DNA of 64,000 nt from Diadema setosum. Lineage: Eukaryota > Echinodermata > Echinoidea > Diadematoida > Diadematidae. Position numbers and translations under genes: made by a program. The number at the start of each line of letters is the position of its first letter. The first letter of the stretch is position 1. The DNA is taken from assembly GCF_964275005.1 (NCBI RefSeq), contig NC_092689.1, positions 6,152,700 through 6,216,699 of the forward strand, read 5' to 3'. Positions 22,940 to 36,800 of this stretch are shown here, piece after piece. A model generated the notes under the pieces. That model was not told the origin of the DNA, searched no databases, and saw only the letters and a list, made by a program, of their open reading frames with translations.

Positions 22940-24110
22940 TGTACAGGTATGTGCATTGATGCACATTGTATGCTGAGTTTTAAAGTTGCAGTTTCTTGCG
23001 TACACATTATTTACATGTCATTTTGTTTTTGTATATTTGAAATTAGTAACGTTTTGTGATTTTACTACACAACTCATGTCAGGTTTACTCCCGTCTGATG
23101 GTATAGCGCATGATTTTCATGAAACACAATGCGTTTACAAACTTGTATTAGATATCAGACTTTTTTGGGGTGGGGGCTTGTGTCATTGGGCCAGAGTCTA
23201 AAGGTTAATGGTTAAGAGAATAGGAAGGAAGCAAGTTATGTTTCTGTAATTTTCAATACACGCATGTATGGTGTAAAGATTTGGTGAAAGGTCAAGGCTC
23301 AACTATTTAATGTTGGAATCATATCATCACTACTGTTGTTGCATAATAATGTTCAGACTCGCTTAGTGTATTTATTTTTGTATATATTTTGACAATCAAA
23401 GAACTGGTACGAAGATTTCATAATTTTAAGTATTTAAATGCAGAAGTTTATATAGAAATATGTTTGTTAGTATTTGTCCTTCAACTGAAGAGCAATATAT
23501 GTGCTTACATCTGTATGTCCATTTTGTTTGAATTGTCTTGTTTTTATATTTATCCAGACGCATACAGCTTCTTTCCCTTTCTTTCCTCCCTTTCCCCCTC
23601 TACTCACTCCTCTTCTCCTTTATCCTTACATTCCTCCTGCTCTCTCTTTGTGCCTCCCTTTTCTTCTCCCGTAGCCTTTGTTTTCTTTGTTCTCCTGTCT
23701 CCCCCTCACTCTGTTCCTGTCTCAGCCTCACACTACATGTAGCATCTTCTATCTCTCAACATTCCTCATTCCACGCCTCCTCCCTTATCCTTCTATACCC
23801 TTTTTATTAGCTTAAAGGGTTGTGATACGTCACTAATGGAGGAAATAAGATACATGTATGTAAAACGTTTTTTTTTTTCACTCAACTCTGTTTTTGTTCC
23901 AATATACAAGTAATTTATATACTGAATCTACTTCCACTACTGATGTACCGATGATTTGTTTTGTTGTTGTCGTAATGGTTGTATTTTGTTCGTGTGTTGT
24001 ATACAAATGTATGTAAGTTATTTTGTCTCACTGTATTTTTATCGATGTAAATCAGACACAATTCAGCCGTTCGGCTGCGAAGTTTGATCAATAAACCATT
24101 CCATACCATA
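22940..24110 (+). mobile_element. Probable LINE 3' UTR and inserted sequence
   Basis: After the LINE stop comes noncoding DNA with a pyrimidine-rich stretch (23570-23815) and, near 24060-24100, CAGCCGTTCGGCTGC (a short hairpin) followed by GATCAATAAACC, which looks like a LINE 3' end. The connection to 22939 is inference. Confidence 0.4.
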
Positions 24111-26808
24111 CAAAAACCGAAATGTTTTTTTTACTTATTTCCGACTATATAGGGTCGGGATTTACTCTGCTCGATACAGTTGCAGGTAAAATACTTTCAA
24201 CATCTACCACGATATCTTACAGACGCAAAGTTCATGCTAATAGATAAGTCGTATACATGAAACAATCAGAACATAGTCTTTTCTTATTTTATGAAGGATG
24301 GCTCCACTAGTGAAACACCCTATGTTGCGATATATCATATGGCGGAACGTGAAAACAATAATAACGACTGTTTAATCCTGATTACTAGTAGTGATACTGA
24401 TAAGGGCGTACATCGTTATAGCATGTAAAAGAGAAGGCGATGTTCTTAAGTCATAACACATTCTTTTCATTTTTGGATAAAATATCCTTGAGAGAAGGTC
24501 ATTTAGCTCACTTTATTATTTTTTTTTACGAGAAGTGTATGGTATTACCATAAGTGCTTCTTACTATTTGGGTTACAAGTCGATAAAACCTTACGGCACC
24601 GCACGTAATAGGAGGTTGGCGATAGGAATCTTCGTATATCTCTGCAGCCTTTGGCTTAAATGGAAGAAAAAGAAAGCTTCTTTATTTATCTGTTGTAGAT
24701 CCGCATCAGATTAAATGTGATGCATAAAGGAGCAATCCATAAATTTCTAATTTCTAATTTCAAGCTGTCTATTAATGATCTTGGGCAAGTTGAGATCGAA
24801 GGGACGGAATAATTCCTTTTCTCTTTTTAATTTGTAACAGTTATACGTCATTAACCTTTCAATTGCTGGGTGAGTTCATTTTTTTTTTTAATTACTGTGT
24901 TCACATCTTTATTACTTGATATGCTTCACCCTTTAACCTTCGGATTCCATTGATGGAGACCTTGAGATGCACTTCGTAATACAAGTCCACAGTCATACAT
25001 TCTGGACGGGCTAATTCCCCATACTTTCGTCTGGGTAGTCAGTCAGATGAGGTGTCCCAGAATTGAGAAGTGACGTAGCCAAAGGTCACAATAATCCCGC
25101 AATTTGTTATTCTTCAATTTGAACAACTAAGGAATTACCGAGGTAAACACTGAGGGGAAAAAACGTCATGGTGACATACTAAGCATTGAGTGAGAGAAGA
25201 ATCAACACATTTGCTCTTTAATTGTTCGTCGTTATGCTGAGTTACAATATTTTCAATCATTTAATATGCATATTCTCCGCTTTTTCCGTAATGTGAAGAA
25301 ATTGTCGAAGGCTAGGGGTAAATCGCGCTGCTTCTTAGAAGATTCAGAAGTATGGATTTGCTGTGAATCTGAAGTAATGAGTGGGACAAGGTTTGTCCTC
25401 CTTTCGAAGAGGGTTCATCCTGTAGTGAACTGGCCGAGAAAGACGAAATACGATAGCATCAGAGGGATGACTCTACAGACTGTCGTCAAACATTCGTTGG
25501 TTGGTTTCCTTCTCTTTGTGAATCACTCACGTATCAGTGCCCCTTGACTCACATCTTTTAAATTGTTTCTAATGTTATATTGAACATGTAGCCAAAATGC
25601 TGATTATATTCTTAGTGATTTTTGGGGGTTGTTTTTTAAAAGTAATTAAGTAGTTCATACTTTCCCTCGATATCTCTAAATTTTGATCTCTCAATTTCAC
25701 TTGCATTTCTGATTTTATTTCTCAGATATCAATTACTCCTTATGCAACTCTTTATTCATTCTATTGCCATAAGTCATCAAACTATGACAGTAATGTCGGG
25801 GAAGATTATCTTTTAATATCTCAAACGAATGGTCTCTCACCCATGATTACAAATGTCTTCTTTTGTACATTACTTTAGCTCGATCTAATGATTGTTCAGG
25901 GACCTTTTTTTGTCGCAAAAACTCTTTCTTAAAATCTACAGTGACAGCGTAATTCATTGGGTACAATGAAGAATGTGTCTGCAATTAAAGAAGACATTTG
26001 AAAATGTAATTTAGCGTAAACAAGAGCTGATGAATTTGACAAAATTGGCAAGCGCTTAGTGACATGACATGAACTTTTGTCTGTCAATGCGTTTCAAGCA
26101 GGGTGGGGGGGAGGGGGGCTGGTACAGGCGCGGCAAGGGGAAGTGATCTTGCCACTTATAATTCTGAAAATTCACAAAGTAAGAATTATCAGAAACTGGT
26201 TATTTTCTCATAGAAATAGGTAGAGATAAGGTCTCCCACTTGAGACAGGATGCCACAGACTTACACCCATTGTGAATCCCACGCACTCATATTTTGTATG
26301 GATGTATGAAGTGTGCACATACTTTCCAGGGTCTAAACATTTGCATCAAGTCGTCGCCCATCCGGCAGAAGAGCCTTAAGGCTTTGCGCTCTGGACAAAA
26401 AGAAAAAAATCAAAGAAAATTAATGGAAACATCATATGACAGAGCCTTTCAAATCTCTGTCGAATTATGTCACAAATCAAAGTTCGATTTTTCTGTTGTT
26501 GTTGTTGTTGTTGTTGGCGTTGAAATATCGCTAAAAAGTCTAATACACCGAACTTTTCTCATTAAAAGAATTGTATTTTTAGAGTGCAAGTCTGCGTCAT
26601 TAGCTTATCATAACAATAGGGAGATTATGTATAGAAGTATTACGCACAGACTTGCAGGAATTGCACGACTAATTAGCTGTCGTAAGCAGTCATGATAGTC
26701 TTTTCGTATTCTTCTGTAGCACGTTGGTGACCATGGAAGAAGATGCGATTTTAATTAGCTCATAGCGCAACCTTCCAAGATCATTTCGTTGTGGGTTATT
26801 AATTTTGG
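24111..26808. other. Intergenic region between genes A and B
   Basis: No repeat family recognised apart from (GTT)n at 26496-26517. The open plus-strand frame at about 25297-25545 is discussed as a possible decayed paralogue of genes A and B. Confidence 0.4.
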
Positions 26809-27126
26809 TCAAGACGTGTCATTAACCGCGCACGCGCAGCACGTTGCCAATGCGATATGTCTCCAGCGATAATCCGTCTCGTCCTTCACTCGCGCCCAGG
26901 CGATTACCCAAGATTTCAGCGTGATGCACTTCGAGTACGCTGCGTCCGTTGCCGTTGAGGGCGTGGGGAATCCATGACAACGTTGGCCGTCCTCCATACA
27001 GCTGGTCTCCCAGAAAAATTGTCCACTACTCACTTCCACTTGCTCGTTTTCCACTGTGATCCCATTCGTCAGTTGAACCCATCCACTAACAGATTGACAG
27101 GCTCGAACATATTGATTTTCCTTGCG
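26809..27126 (-). CDS. Gene B mature cystine-knot exon
   Basis: The acceptor is strong (GGTTCTTCTTCTCGGTACACAG). The exon has 105 codons plus TGA, begins RKENQYVRAC and carries all seven cysteines. Spacings are 33, 7, 17, 29, 1 and 2. Compared with human NGF (43, 10, 12, 28, 2) the first loop is shorter and a seventh cysteine is added. It is noticeably GC-richer than flanking DNA, as expected for a real exon. Confidence 0.93.
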   Translation of the reverse strand, partial: RKENQYVRACQSVSGWVQLTNGITVENEQVEVSSGQFFWETSCMEDGQRCHGFPTPSTATDAAYSKCITLKSWVIAWARVKDETDYRWRHIALATCCACAVNDTS

Positions 27127-27876
27127 CTGTGTACCGAGAAGAAGAACCAGATAGAAAATGAGATACAATCGAACCAGACAATACAGTAGTATGATTTCAC
27201 TTATAAAAGGGAAAAAAATGCGTAACTGGGACACAGCTGCACAAGAAATAGAAGGAAAGAAAAGTTATCACAAGAGATATGAATACACAATCAGACTTTA
27301 AAAATGACCTAGATGGGCTAACTTCACATGACCTAAAAGTTATCGCTAGCATCAGTAGGGCTATTGTCGTGAACAATCATGGGGGCTTTCTATTTTTCGT
27401 AAGTGTGCATTTAATATCTTGCCATATTGCCATTACAGAGCAAATTGCCCCGAAGTCCATTCTGCATCCTGATTTTGATTCTTTTTTTTTTTTAAAGACT
27501 GAAATCATGAAGGTAGCCTGAGTTTGATTTAGACAAAGTAGGCCTACCCATGCGGGAAGTCACATAACTCGCACACCCATATAAGTATACTTTATCATGT
27601 TCTTAATCATGCACTCAATACAGTTCGCTTGAGTGAGGCAAGTTTTCTGGGCCGGCACAACCGGGGGCCGGGGGCTCGCTCGGCCCCACCCCACTTTCCC
27701 TCCCCTCCCCCCCCCCCCCCACCCCGGAAGTGGCACCGGAGAAATGGGGTAAAGCCTGTTTTTCTTTTCTTCTTCTTCTTCTTCTTCTTCTTCTTCTTCT
27801 TCTTCTTTTCCTCCTCCTTTTTCTTATTTTATTTTGCATGTCAGCTGATTAAGTAGCGCCAGAAAATTGCGCCCAA

Positions 27877-27921
<45 letters not shown>

Positions 27922-30900
27922 GGGGGGTGGGGACTGGCTTATCAAAAGTGGCACCAAAAATATAAACTGCCCCCTCTTTCCTCCTATTAAAAACGCAGCA
28001 CTGGCACTGGTTTTATAGTTTTGACTAATGCATGAACAACTCATAGGAAGCGATGATATTCCCTCTCAGTCAACAGCACCTCTGACTTCGAACCTTCGGA
28101 TCTTAAACTCTAGTGACCTTCTAAACCGCGTGATCTTTCTATGAATTCCTCTAAGAAGCTCTACCTTAAACACCCTCAGGTACTGCTCTTTTGCGGTAAG
28201 CTCGATGAAATCTGCACTCTGGTCGGGAATGTGTGACGGCCTGACCTTGGAGAAGGCGATCCTCCTCATGTTGGCTTCGCTCATGGCGGGCATCTCCAGA
28301 ATGTCGTAAATCGTCATGCCGTCCGGTAGATGGCGCTCTTCCGGTGGGATGTCAAGAATGTCATGGAACGGCTGCGGCACAGTGTCTCGATTGATGCTGT
28401 CTGCTCGAGAGCGCTGTAACAGTTCGCAAAGAGGGTGTTATGAAAGGGTTTTAGTCAGCTTGGTTCATTTTTCTTATTGACGGTGGCCTATATACAAGCA
28501 TTTGCTCTAAACTTAGAAGATGTTTTGAGCAATTTATACATAAATCTGTGAAATTGAAATTACACTCACAGACACGCACACACACACACACATAAGTCAC
28601 AATTAGAAATCATGGTTGTTATGAGGACACGGTCAAATCAACCATGAATTGAATGTTTCAAATACTCGTCAATTTGTGTCATATAATCATTGAAATGGCA
28701 AAGAGTATTTTAAAAGAGACATTTTGCACCATCTGATTTATGTAAATTTCAGAACATGTAGATTTCCAAATAATAAGTTCTTACGCATGTTAATCACATT
28801 CAGTTCAGTTCAAAAATACTTTATACAATGTAATTCAATTCAATCTTATCTTATTCCCACCCAGCAAAATGTAGTATATACATATTTTTTGTGTGTAAAT
28901 TTGACAAGTATTGATATTGTTTAAAATCAAGTCATGAAGTTCAGCATAAAATGTGTTCGTGAATGATAACATAACAAGAGAGACAATGCATAAAGTCCAA
29001 GGGTGACAAAAAGGTAAAGATAAAATTTGTAAAAAGAGTGATCTTCTAAAACGAAAAGATGTATATCAGTTGATAAACAATATGCAAATAACATATTTAT
29101 TCAAAACTTGTATATATGCAGCTAGAACATTAATTTTGTCAGCTGATATTATGTATGAAAATAATATATTGTAAACAATACTTATTTACATAATTATACA
29201 CATATACAATATGCATATATACATCTACACTCACAAAAATGTTCAGACAAAAAAATGCAGTAACGCAGTGTTGTAGCAAGAACAAACAACAAAAGTGACA
29301 TCACAACACCACGAAGAATGAGGAGAAAGGAAATGGAGTAGAAAAGAAAGACAAGAAGTCTGTATGATAGAACACACCACTCCATCGCCATGACAGGTGA
29401 AAGCAAGAAGGTCATGACAAAAAAAAAAGCAATTTGATTATCCGAAATCGGCTGAGAATAGGGCGTAATGCTAGAGTCACACACGGTCGGATTTCGTACC
29501 GGGTCCATAAGGATATTAAAACCGTATCGACCCGATTCGAGCAGTAGAGACCCGCATTGACCCGCATCGTAACCCGTGTCAATTGCTTCTTCAGCATTCC
29601 TTCCCATCTCCTGCATTTTCGTAATTTCAGAATGGTTTTTTTTTGTGTGCTTTTTTCTTTTTCACCTTCTCATTTGTATATCTATAAATTCCACTTATCA
29701 TATTTTGTAATATTCACATATAGGAGCCCTATATGTATTTATATTTTATGTGGAAGGAAAAATGTATTTACAAGTTCTGTTGGAGATGGAAAAAATAAAT
29801 GAAAAAGAAAATGAAAAAAAAAAATCATGGTGGATTCCGGGGGCAACGATACGGCGGTGAAAAAGTTTTGGTCATGTTCAAAATTTTCTCACGGATTTCA
29901 ATTCCGTATTGATATCCGAATTGACCCGGTTCGAACGGCATTGACCCGCATCGACCCGCTGCAACCCGCAAGGTAAAACAGTACGGACCCTTGCCGGATA
30001 CCGCATTGCCTTCATGCAACGGATGATGACAAGGTTTAGGGTCGGGTCGAAGCGGGTTGACACAGGTCGATAGGGGTCGAAAAGAATTCAATTAAGGATT
30101 TATTAAGCGGATTTTTATACGGTTCGATATGGGTCTATACGGGTCTCTACGGCTCGAACCGGATCGATACGGTTTTAATTCGTTATGGACCCGGTTCGAA
30201 GTCTGGCCGTGTGTGACTGTAGCATAAATTACCTTCCATTCCGGCACTAATCCGGCTCATTTTCAACCGGATCAAATCCGTTTTGTGACCCGGCCGTGTT
30301 TGACTCTAGCATTAGGGTGCCTCGAACACTTATAGGGCTTTAGCGGAAACTTAACGCCCTTATCATTCTCATCCGACGCATGCAGTTGAATGTTGTATGA
30401 AGAAGGCAAATGCGTTCTTCAGTTTGCATTAATATGCAGTGAACCTATATAGAAGATCGTTTCAAACTATTATTTAAGATATTCCAAAATCTGGGTTCTG
30501 GTTTAAAGGAGACCTCCGGATGATTTTCAGATTTTTACATTTGAACAGCTATAAATTATTATACTGAGTACAAAGTTTCAGAATTTATGATAATTGGGAT
30601 GAAGAATAAGAATATTTTCAAAATTTAGAACAATCGGAATGAACAAGGATTGATGACATAGCAGATTCACCATAAGAATGCATGAGTTGGGGCTCAAGAA
30701 AGCAGAACAAAAGAAGAAGACATGCATAGATTATAAACTCGTAACCAAGCGGTATTGTTGTAATGGAATTACGCTGCTACATTTCTGAAATAATTATGTG
30801 AGCCTCCTATGTCATCATCCGTCTTCAGTGTAATTTGTTTAAGGTTTTTCAAAGTATTGTTTCTCTGCTCAAGGACCACAATAAATTCCACAAATCTATA

Positions 30901-33787
30901 CATGGAGTTGTCGATTTATGTACTACATGATGTGAAATATTATGAAAATTGTCTGGAATGCTCTTTAAACATAATGCATTTTGGCTATATACACACACTT
31001 CTCTTTAGGGAGATGTAATTCATAGGATCGTTGCGTGAGAAAGGTTTGTATTGTTTTTGTTTTTTGTTTGTGTTTTTGTACTTTGGTAGTGCTGATTCTG
31101 AGTACAAGATGCATTTTTACAATATTCACAGGGCACAACGAGTGAATCAGGCGCAATTGTAACCTTCAAAGTAGCAACTGACCAGAAGATACATGTGCAC
31201 ATGAGCATGTAACGTAAAATACTACCCTTCCACCCAAAAATATGCCGTGCTAACAAACCTCTGGAATAACGAATCTTATTTCATAATGGGATTAACGAAC
31301 CTTCGGAATAACGAACTGTAACCATAATCATGAGAATAGGGTGTGAAACAAAATGCTCATACTAAGGAATGTCAAGGAACTAACGAATGAATCTTGTAAT
31401 TTGTGTGTGGGTGTGTGTGTGTGCGCGCGCATGTGCGTGACTCAGTGTAAAGATCTATCCCTCTATCATAATCTGAATTATGCGGATAACATTAGTGGTA
31501 AATTCGGAGCGGGACTGCAGCATACTCACAAAAATCTACGCTGATATTATCTGCACTATTATGCACATCGTGGCGAGGGACTTGGAGTTTGAGAAAGCAA
31601 TCTAGAATAAGGTCGAAGGTGCGGTCAAAAGGTCACATTTTTCCCGCACGCAGTATGAGACGGGCGTGTGCCCTTTTTCATAGCGATTATCCGTCTCCAA
31701 CTTTCAGGCTTATCTTTTTTTGTGTGTGCATTATTTTCAGAATTTGTGAATTTCTATTGAATTGACCGCATTACTCTTATGCGGAGACTTTGGGGATATA
31801 TTATTGTGCAAGGGGTATAATACGTAGATGACTCTTTGAGAGCTCCGGATGGTTAGAAAGGCAATAGTGTTCATGATTTATCGGAAGGCTTCTCATTCCG
31901 CCAGATGCGGATTAAATGATAATCCAACGAAATCTAGGATAAGATCCATCAAGCTCATGTAGCACGACTGAACTGGGATTAAGCCTGCATGGCTGGTAAC
32001 CTACTTCACATGCACTACACTGCTATACATTTAACCCACCAAGTCCTGGCAGAAAATTTTCGCTGAAATTATCAGCCTATCATCATTAAGTTGGCAACAC
32101 TAAATTCTCACTGACATACTCCGTATAGGGGAAAACTTACAAGAGACAAATTTGAATGCATGCAATCTGTCCAAAGCATACTTATTAATTATTATATCTT
32201 GTCTCAGCAATTATATAAAAAAAAGTCTTGGGTTTGTTTGTTTGTTTTCATTTTCCAATCGACACGATGGCTAGACTGCCCACATTCAACTGCACGAGCT
32301 GGTCTTCCATCACTGTCCATAGGGGGTGGGGCAGTTGTACTTGAGGCGGGCCAATTCACCGGATAGTTCACCCTGCTCCTTGCCATGAGTGACTAAAGCA
32401 AGATTTTACACAGGACCTCCATTCCATGTCCAGCTGAGGGCCAGAGTGTTTTGCCTCCGCTAGTGGGGACTTCACGATGGCACACAATATATTGCTCAGT
32501 AAGACTCACTTGGATTCGAACCTGAGCAATTCGATTGAAAGGTAGATGAGCTAAAGACTGACCTTTGCCGTCCTACAGTAACAACAAGGAATTGTTTGTT
32601 TGTTTTTTAAGCAAGAGCAGAGTAAATACACACATACATACACACACAAACACGCACACATACACACATACTGTTATATATCTATAAATGTAATTGTGTA
32701 TGTTGGCTGGGCAATCAGAAATATCTTTTTTCTACTCTAAGCTGAGGAATACATGTTAACGTGATAATCTATTTTGCATGACATGAAATTAATGTAATCG
32801 GAATGTAGTCATTCAAAGATGTGAATGTCGGTACATACAACTCCAAGTATGCAATGTCATTTTGCCTGTCTGTTTATAAACGAAATGGGAATGACCGCAG
32901 CAGCTACGAAATGCATTAAAGAAGATCATCTAGCCGGCGCCACGGGCGTCCCATGTTTAACACGCTTGACGAAGCTCTAACGTAGTGACATCGCCGATCT
33001 AATCTTTTCTCAAACCCTCAAAATAACGCCACCAATGACACAGATACGATCAGTAAGACTAAATATGGCGAGCTAATGACATCTTAATGCGTTCCGGAGA
33101 TGTAGAAGCATCTCCAACACCATGTGGTGATTAGATTTATCCTTTTCACAAGTACTAATGAGGAATACATGCAATCGAGTGGGTTTTTTTTTTCTTCTTC
33201 TTCTTCTTCTTGCCGACAGTTCACATATTTCAGCCGAACTTCCTTTCAAGTAAAATATTGTTATATGTAAAGGACACTTCCTCTTCAGAAGGGAACGTTA
33301 CACAAAGATAGGCAGAAATTTGCTCTTTCTGCTTCAACCTTTGCATTAATAGTTGCTATTTTTGTAGCAGGGGTAAAACAAGGAGGTATGCATAACAAAA
33401 TGAAGGGAAGACAGTACACAAGGAGGAAGAGAACGTGCTGACCCACATTCGGAGAGGGAAAAATGCACCAGGACTAAACTCTCTACATCATAGTCAACAG
33501 TCTAATCGAGCAAAATAAACAAAGTTTTTTTCAAGTTTGAAAAAAAAAAGAATGTCATCTCACATCTCGAAAATAATGTTTATTGGTCATTGCCTCAAGT
33601 AATACGTATAAAAAGTAAAACAATTTTTTATATGAAAAAAGAACTTCTCATAAATAGATTTAAGTCTTTTTACCATTCATCACAAAAAGAAAATGCCCCC
33701 TTGGGATTGAATTTCATACTGTTATGTAATAACAATGCCCATGAAATGAGTCGATTAACCGTAAGAAGAGATGGTAGCTTTTCACTC

Positions 33788-33829
<42 letters not shown>

Positions 33830-36800
33830 ATGATCAAAGTTTGAATGACTCCGATAGCGGTTATTACACAACTGTCGAGTTCAATGCACTGATAAAGCAA
33901 AATATATTTCAATCATTTCTTGATTCGTTTAGTCTTCTTCACATCGATGTCAGAAGTTTGAATAAGAATTTTGATTCTATAGAATCATTTCTTTCCTCTT
34001 TACAAAACTTTCAGTTTAGTATAATTGGTATATCAGAAACATGGTCGCCACCAATATTCAACATAGAGCATTATCGAATATATCGTTCCGATCGTTACTT
34101 GGGTAAGGGAGGTGGGGTTGCTTTCTACATTGAAAATAACATTGATTTGAAAGTCAGTCATGATTTACATATCGAGGGTACTGAAGATATTTTTGTTGAA
34201 ATTCTGAACAGTAAAGCAAAACATATAATAATATAGGTATTACATATAGGTCCCCAAGAAATAATATTGATTGTTTTTTAGAAAGTTTTGATCAAATTTT
34301 GAGTTTCTCAAGTCTCAGTCAGCCTTGACCCATACAAAATGTTGTTCGACTTTTTCCATTCCCTCCCGTTCTTTTCTTTGATCATGACTTTACAGTGGAA
34401 CTTATTTGTATATTACCTTTCAGTAAAGCGCATACCTTACCCCCAAAATATGCGTACTATAGCATTCTTTCTCTCTTACACTGTCACCTGCACACACGAC
34501 GCACTCTCACTCTCACACACCTATACTTCTATTGTCTATTATATCAGTAGTCAATGGTGCTGCGTGCTTTTTTTGTTCTCTCTAAAGCGCCAAGTCACTG
34601 TTTTTCTTTTCCGATATTGTTTTTTTCTTTAGCAAAATGTGTTTCGTGTATGAAGATAAAGAGTTTTATGAGTACAGGTACGTTTGGTGTTGTATTATAT
34701 TCGTATTACATATACAGATAGGGCCTCATCCACGTCAAGCTCTGCTTATGATGACGGTCCCCTGTAATGATTTCTTCTTTGTTCATAAATACAGTATGCC
34801 TTAATATGTTGTTTTGATTCATATGTCATTACAGACTGATGTTGTTATGAAAATGACATCTCTTATATTGATTTGTATGTCAAATTTTCTTTTTTTTTTT
34901 TGCATACTCTGTATTACTTTGTGTTCATTTGATATTGCATTTGGAAAAAGAAAATGCAGAAATAAACCAAATCAAACCAGAACCAATTTGTATGATCAAT
35001 CATCTATCTATCATTCAATTTTGTGTATTCCTTATTCATTACCTCCGCCAAGGAAGGAAGCTGTGTTTTCATCGGCGTCTATACCCTCCACCAAGGAAGG
35101 AGGTGATGTTTTCATCGGCGTTTGCTTGTTTGTTTGTTTGTTTGTTTGTTTGTTTGTTTGTCTGTCTGCCTGTGTGCAAAATAACTTCAAAATGTTGTGG
35201 ATGGATTTTGATGAAACTTGCAAGAAAAGTTGATGATGACACAAAGAACAGATGATTAAATTTTGGTAGTGATTCGGGAGTTTTCATGGATTTTTGAAGG
35301 GATTTTGATCATTTTGCAGATAAAGTCAATGAATTTGGGAGTTCAACCTGCGCGAACACGAGCTCTAAATTGCGTGCTCTGCTCGGGCGAGGCGCCGCGG
35401 AGCTGGAAGCTGATGACGTAAACAAAAGGCTTTCAAATTGGGAAATTAGTCGCTCGACGGAGATCTGCGCTCTCATTGTGTTTTTCTAGTTCAATTTGTT
35501 AGTTAGTTTGTTAGTTTGTTTGTTCGTCCGTGTGCAAAATAACTCAGAAAGTTGTGAACGGATTCGGATGAAACTTACAGGAAAGGTTAAGAATGACACA
35601 AGGAACAAATGACTAAATTTGATAGTGATATGCTCAGTCTGAGAAAATGAATTGGGTTGCTGAATATTTTGACCCCTACCCTAACATACTCTAGCACATA
35701 GAAGTGAATGGATAATTGCATGTTAGTGAGATTTCATGCAGATAAGATGGTTTTGTGGAAGGCAAATGCTCCAAGATGTGCCTTGAATAAATTATGCAGT
35801 TCCCAATTGGCAGAAACTCTAAAAGTTTGGTACATTTTCAAGGATAGTATTCTCAAAGATCTATTTCTATCTAATTATCTAATTTTCACTTAAAAGATTT
35901 GATATAGTGGAACAAAGAAGTTAGTCTGAAATACAAGCCATTTTCTTCTACCCTGGGTGGTTTGAGAAGGGAATATGTACCATAGATGACTTAAGAGTTT
36001 GTGGTGATATTGTACAATCCTTTAAGGACTTACTAATTGAATTTGATAAATCAATAAGAGATAGAAGAAAATATAACTCTTTGATGAATGGTATATGCCT
36101 CAGATGGTTTGATGTATCAAAGACAGTTAATGAAAACCTATTTGATAAGAAAGTTTCCAAGTAAGCTTAGGCCCTATGCAATGTTGAGAAGTTCTCAGGA
36201 ACACTTATGTGAGAAAAAAGTAGGTAAATGGAATGAAATATTAGAAGTTGACAATGAGATGTTAACTTGGTCGTCTCTTCATTAAAAAGAAAACCAATTG
36301 TACGATTGAGACTCAATTTCGTTCTTTTTATTTTTCTTTTTTTATGAGACAATATTTCTGAATGCCTTTTTACACAAAATTAAGAAAAAGGACAATCCTA
36401 ACGGCTCATTATGCCGCCAAAGCCCAGAAACAACTCTCCGTTTATTTTGTCAATGCCCGAAGGTTTTACCCATATATGGCAAAAGTTATCTAATTTTATT
36501 AATGAAAAGGCAAAGAAAACAAATACATTTTCAGTTTTTACATGATGTTTGGAGTAAATAAAAGCTCAGAGGCAAGATGCATGTATAGACTTTCAATTTC
36601 TTTGTTTGAAATTTTATATTTACAGGTGCAAATTCCAAGAAGTATAATATATAAGAAAAATACCTTTTTTTTTCGGGGGGAGGGGAGCCTGGGTAAAATC
36701 TAAGCAAAAACAAAGTAGGCTTATATAGGCCCTACTAGATAGCCCGAAAGAGGGGGATATTGAGAACCCACCTTGAAATATGGTCCGTGTTCTGTATAGA

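Noticed and set aside
28066-28164. Extension of the gene B prodomain exon to its stop codon at 28066
   Set aside because: It would end the protein before the cystine knot. The AAG|GTAGAG donor at 28165 is in the only phase that fits the next exon.
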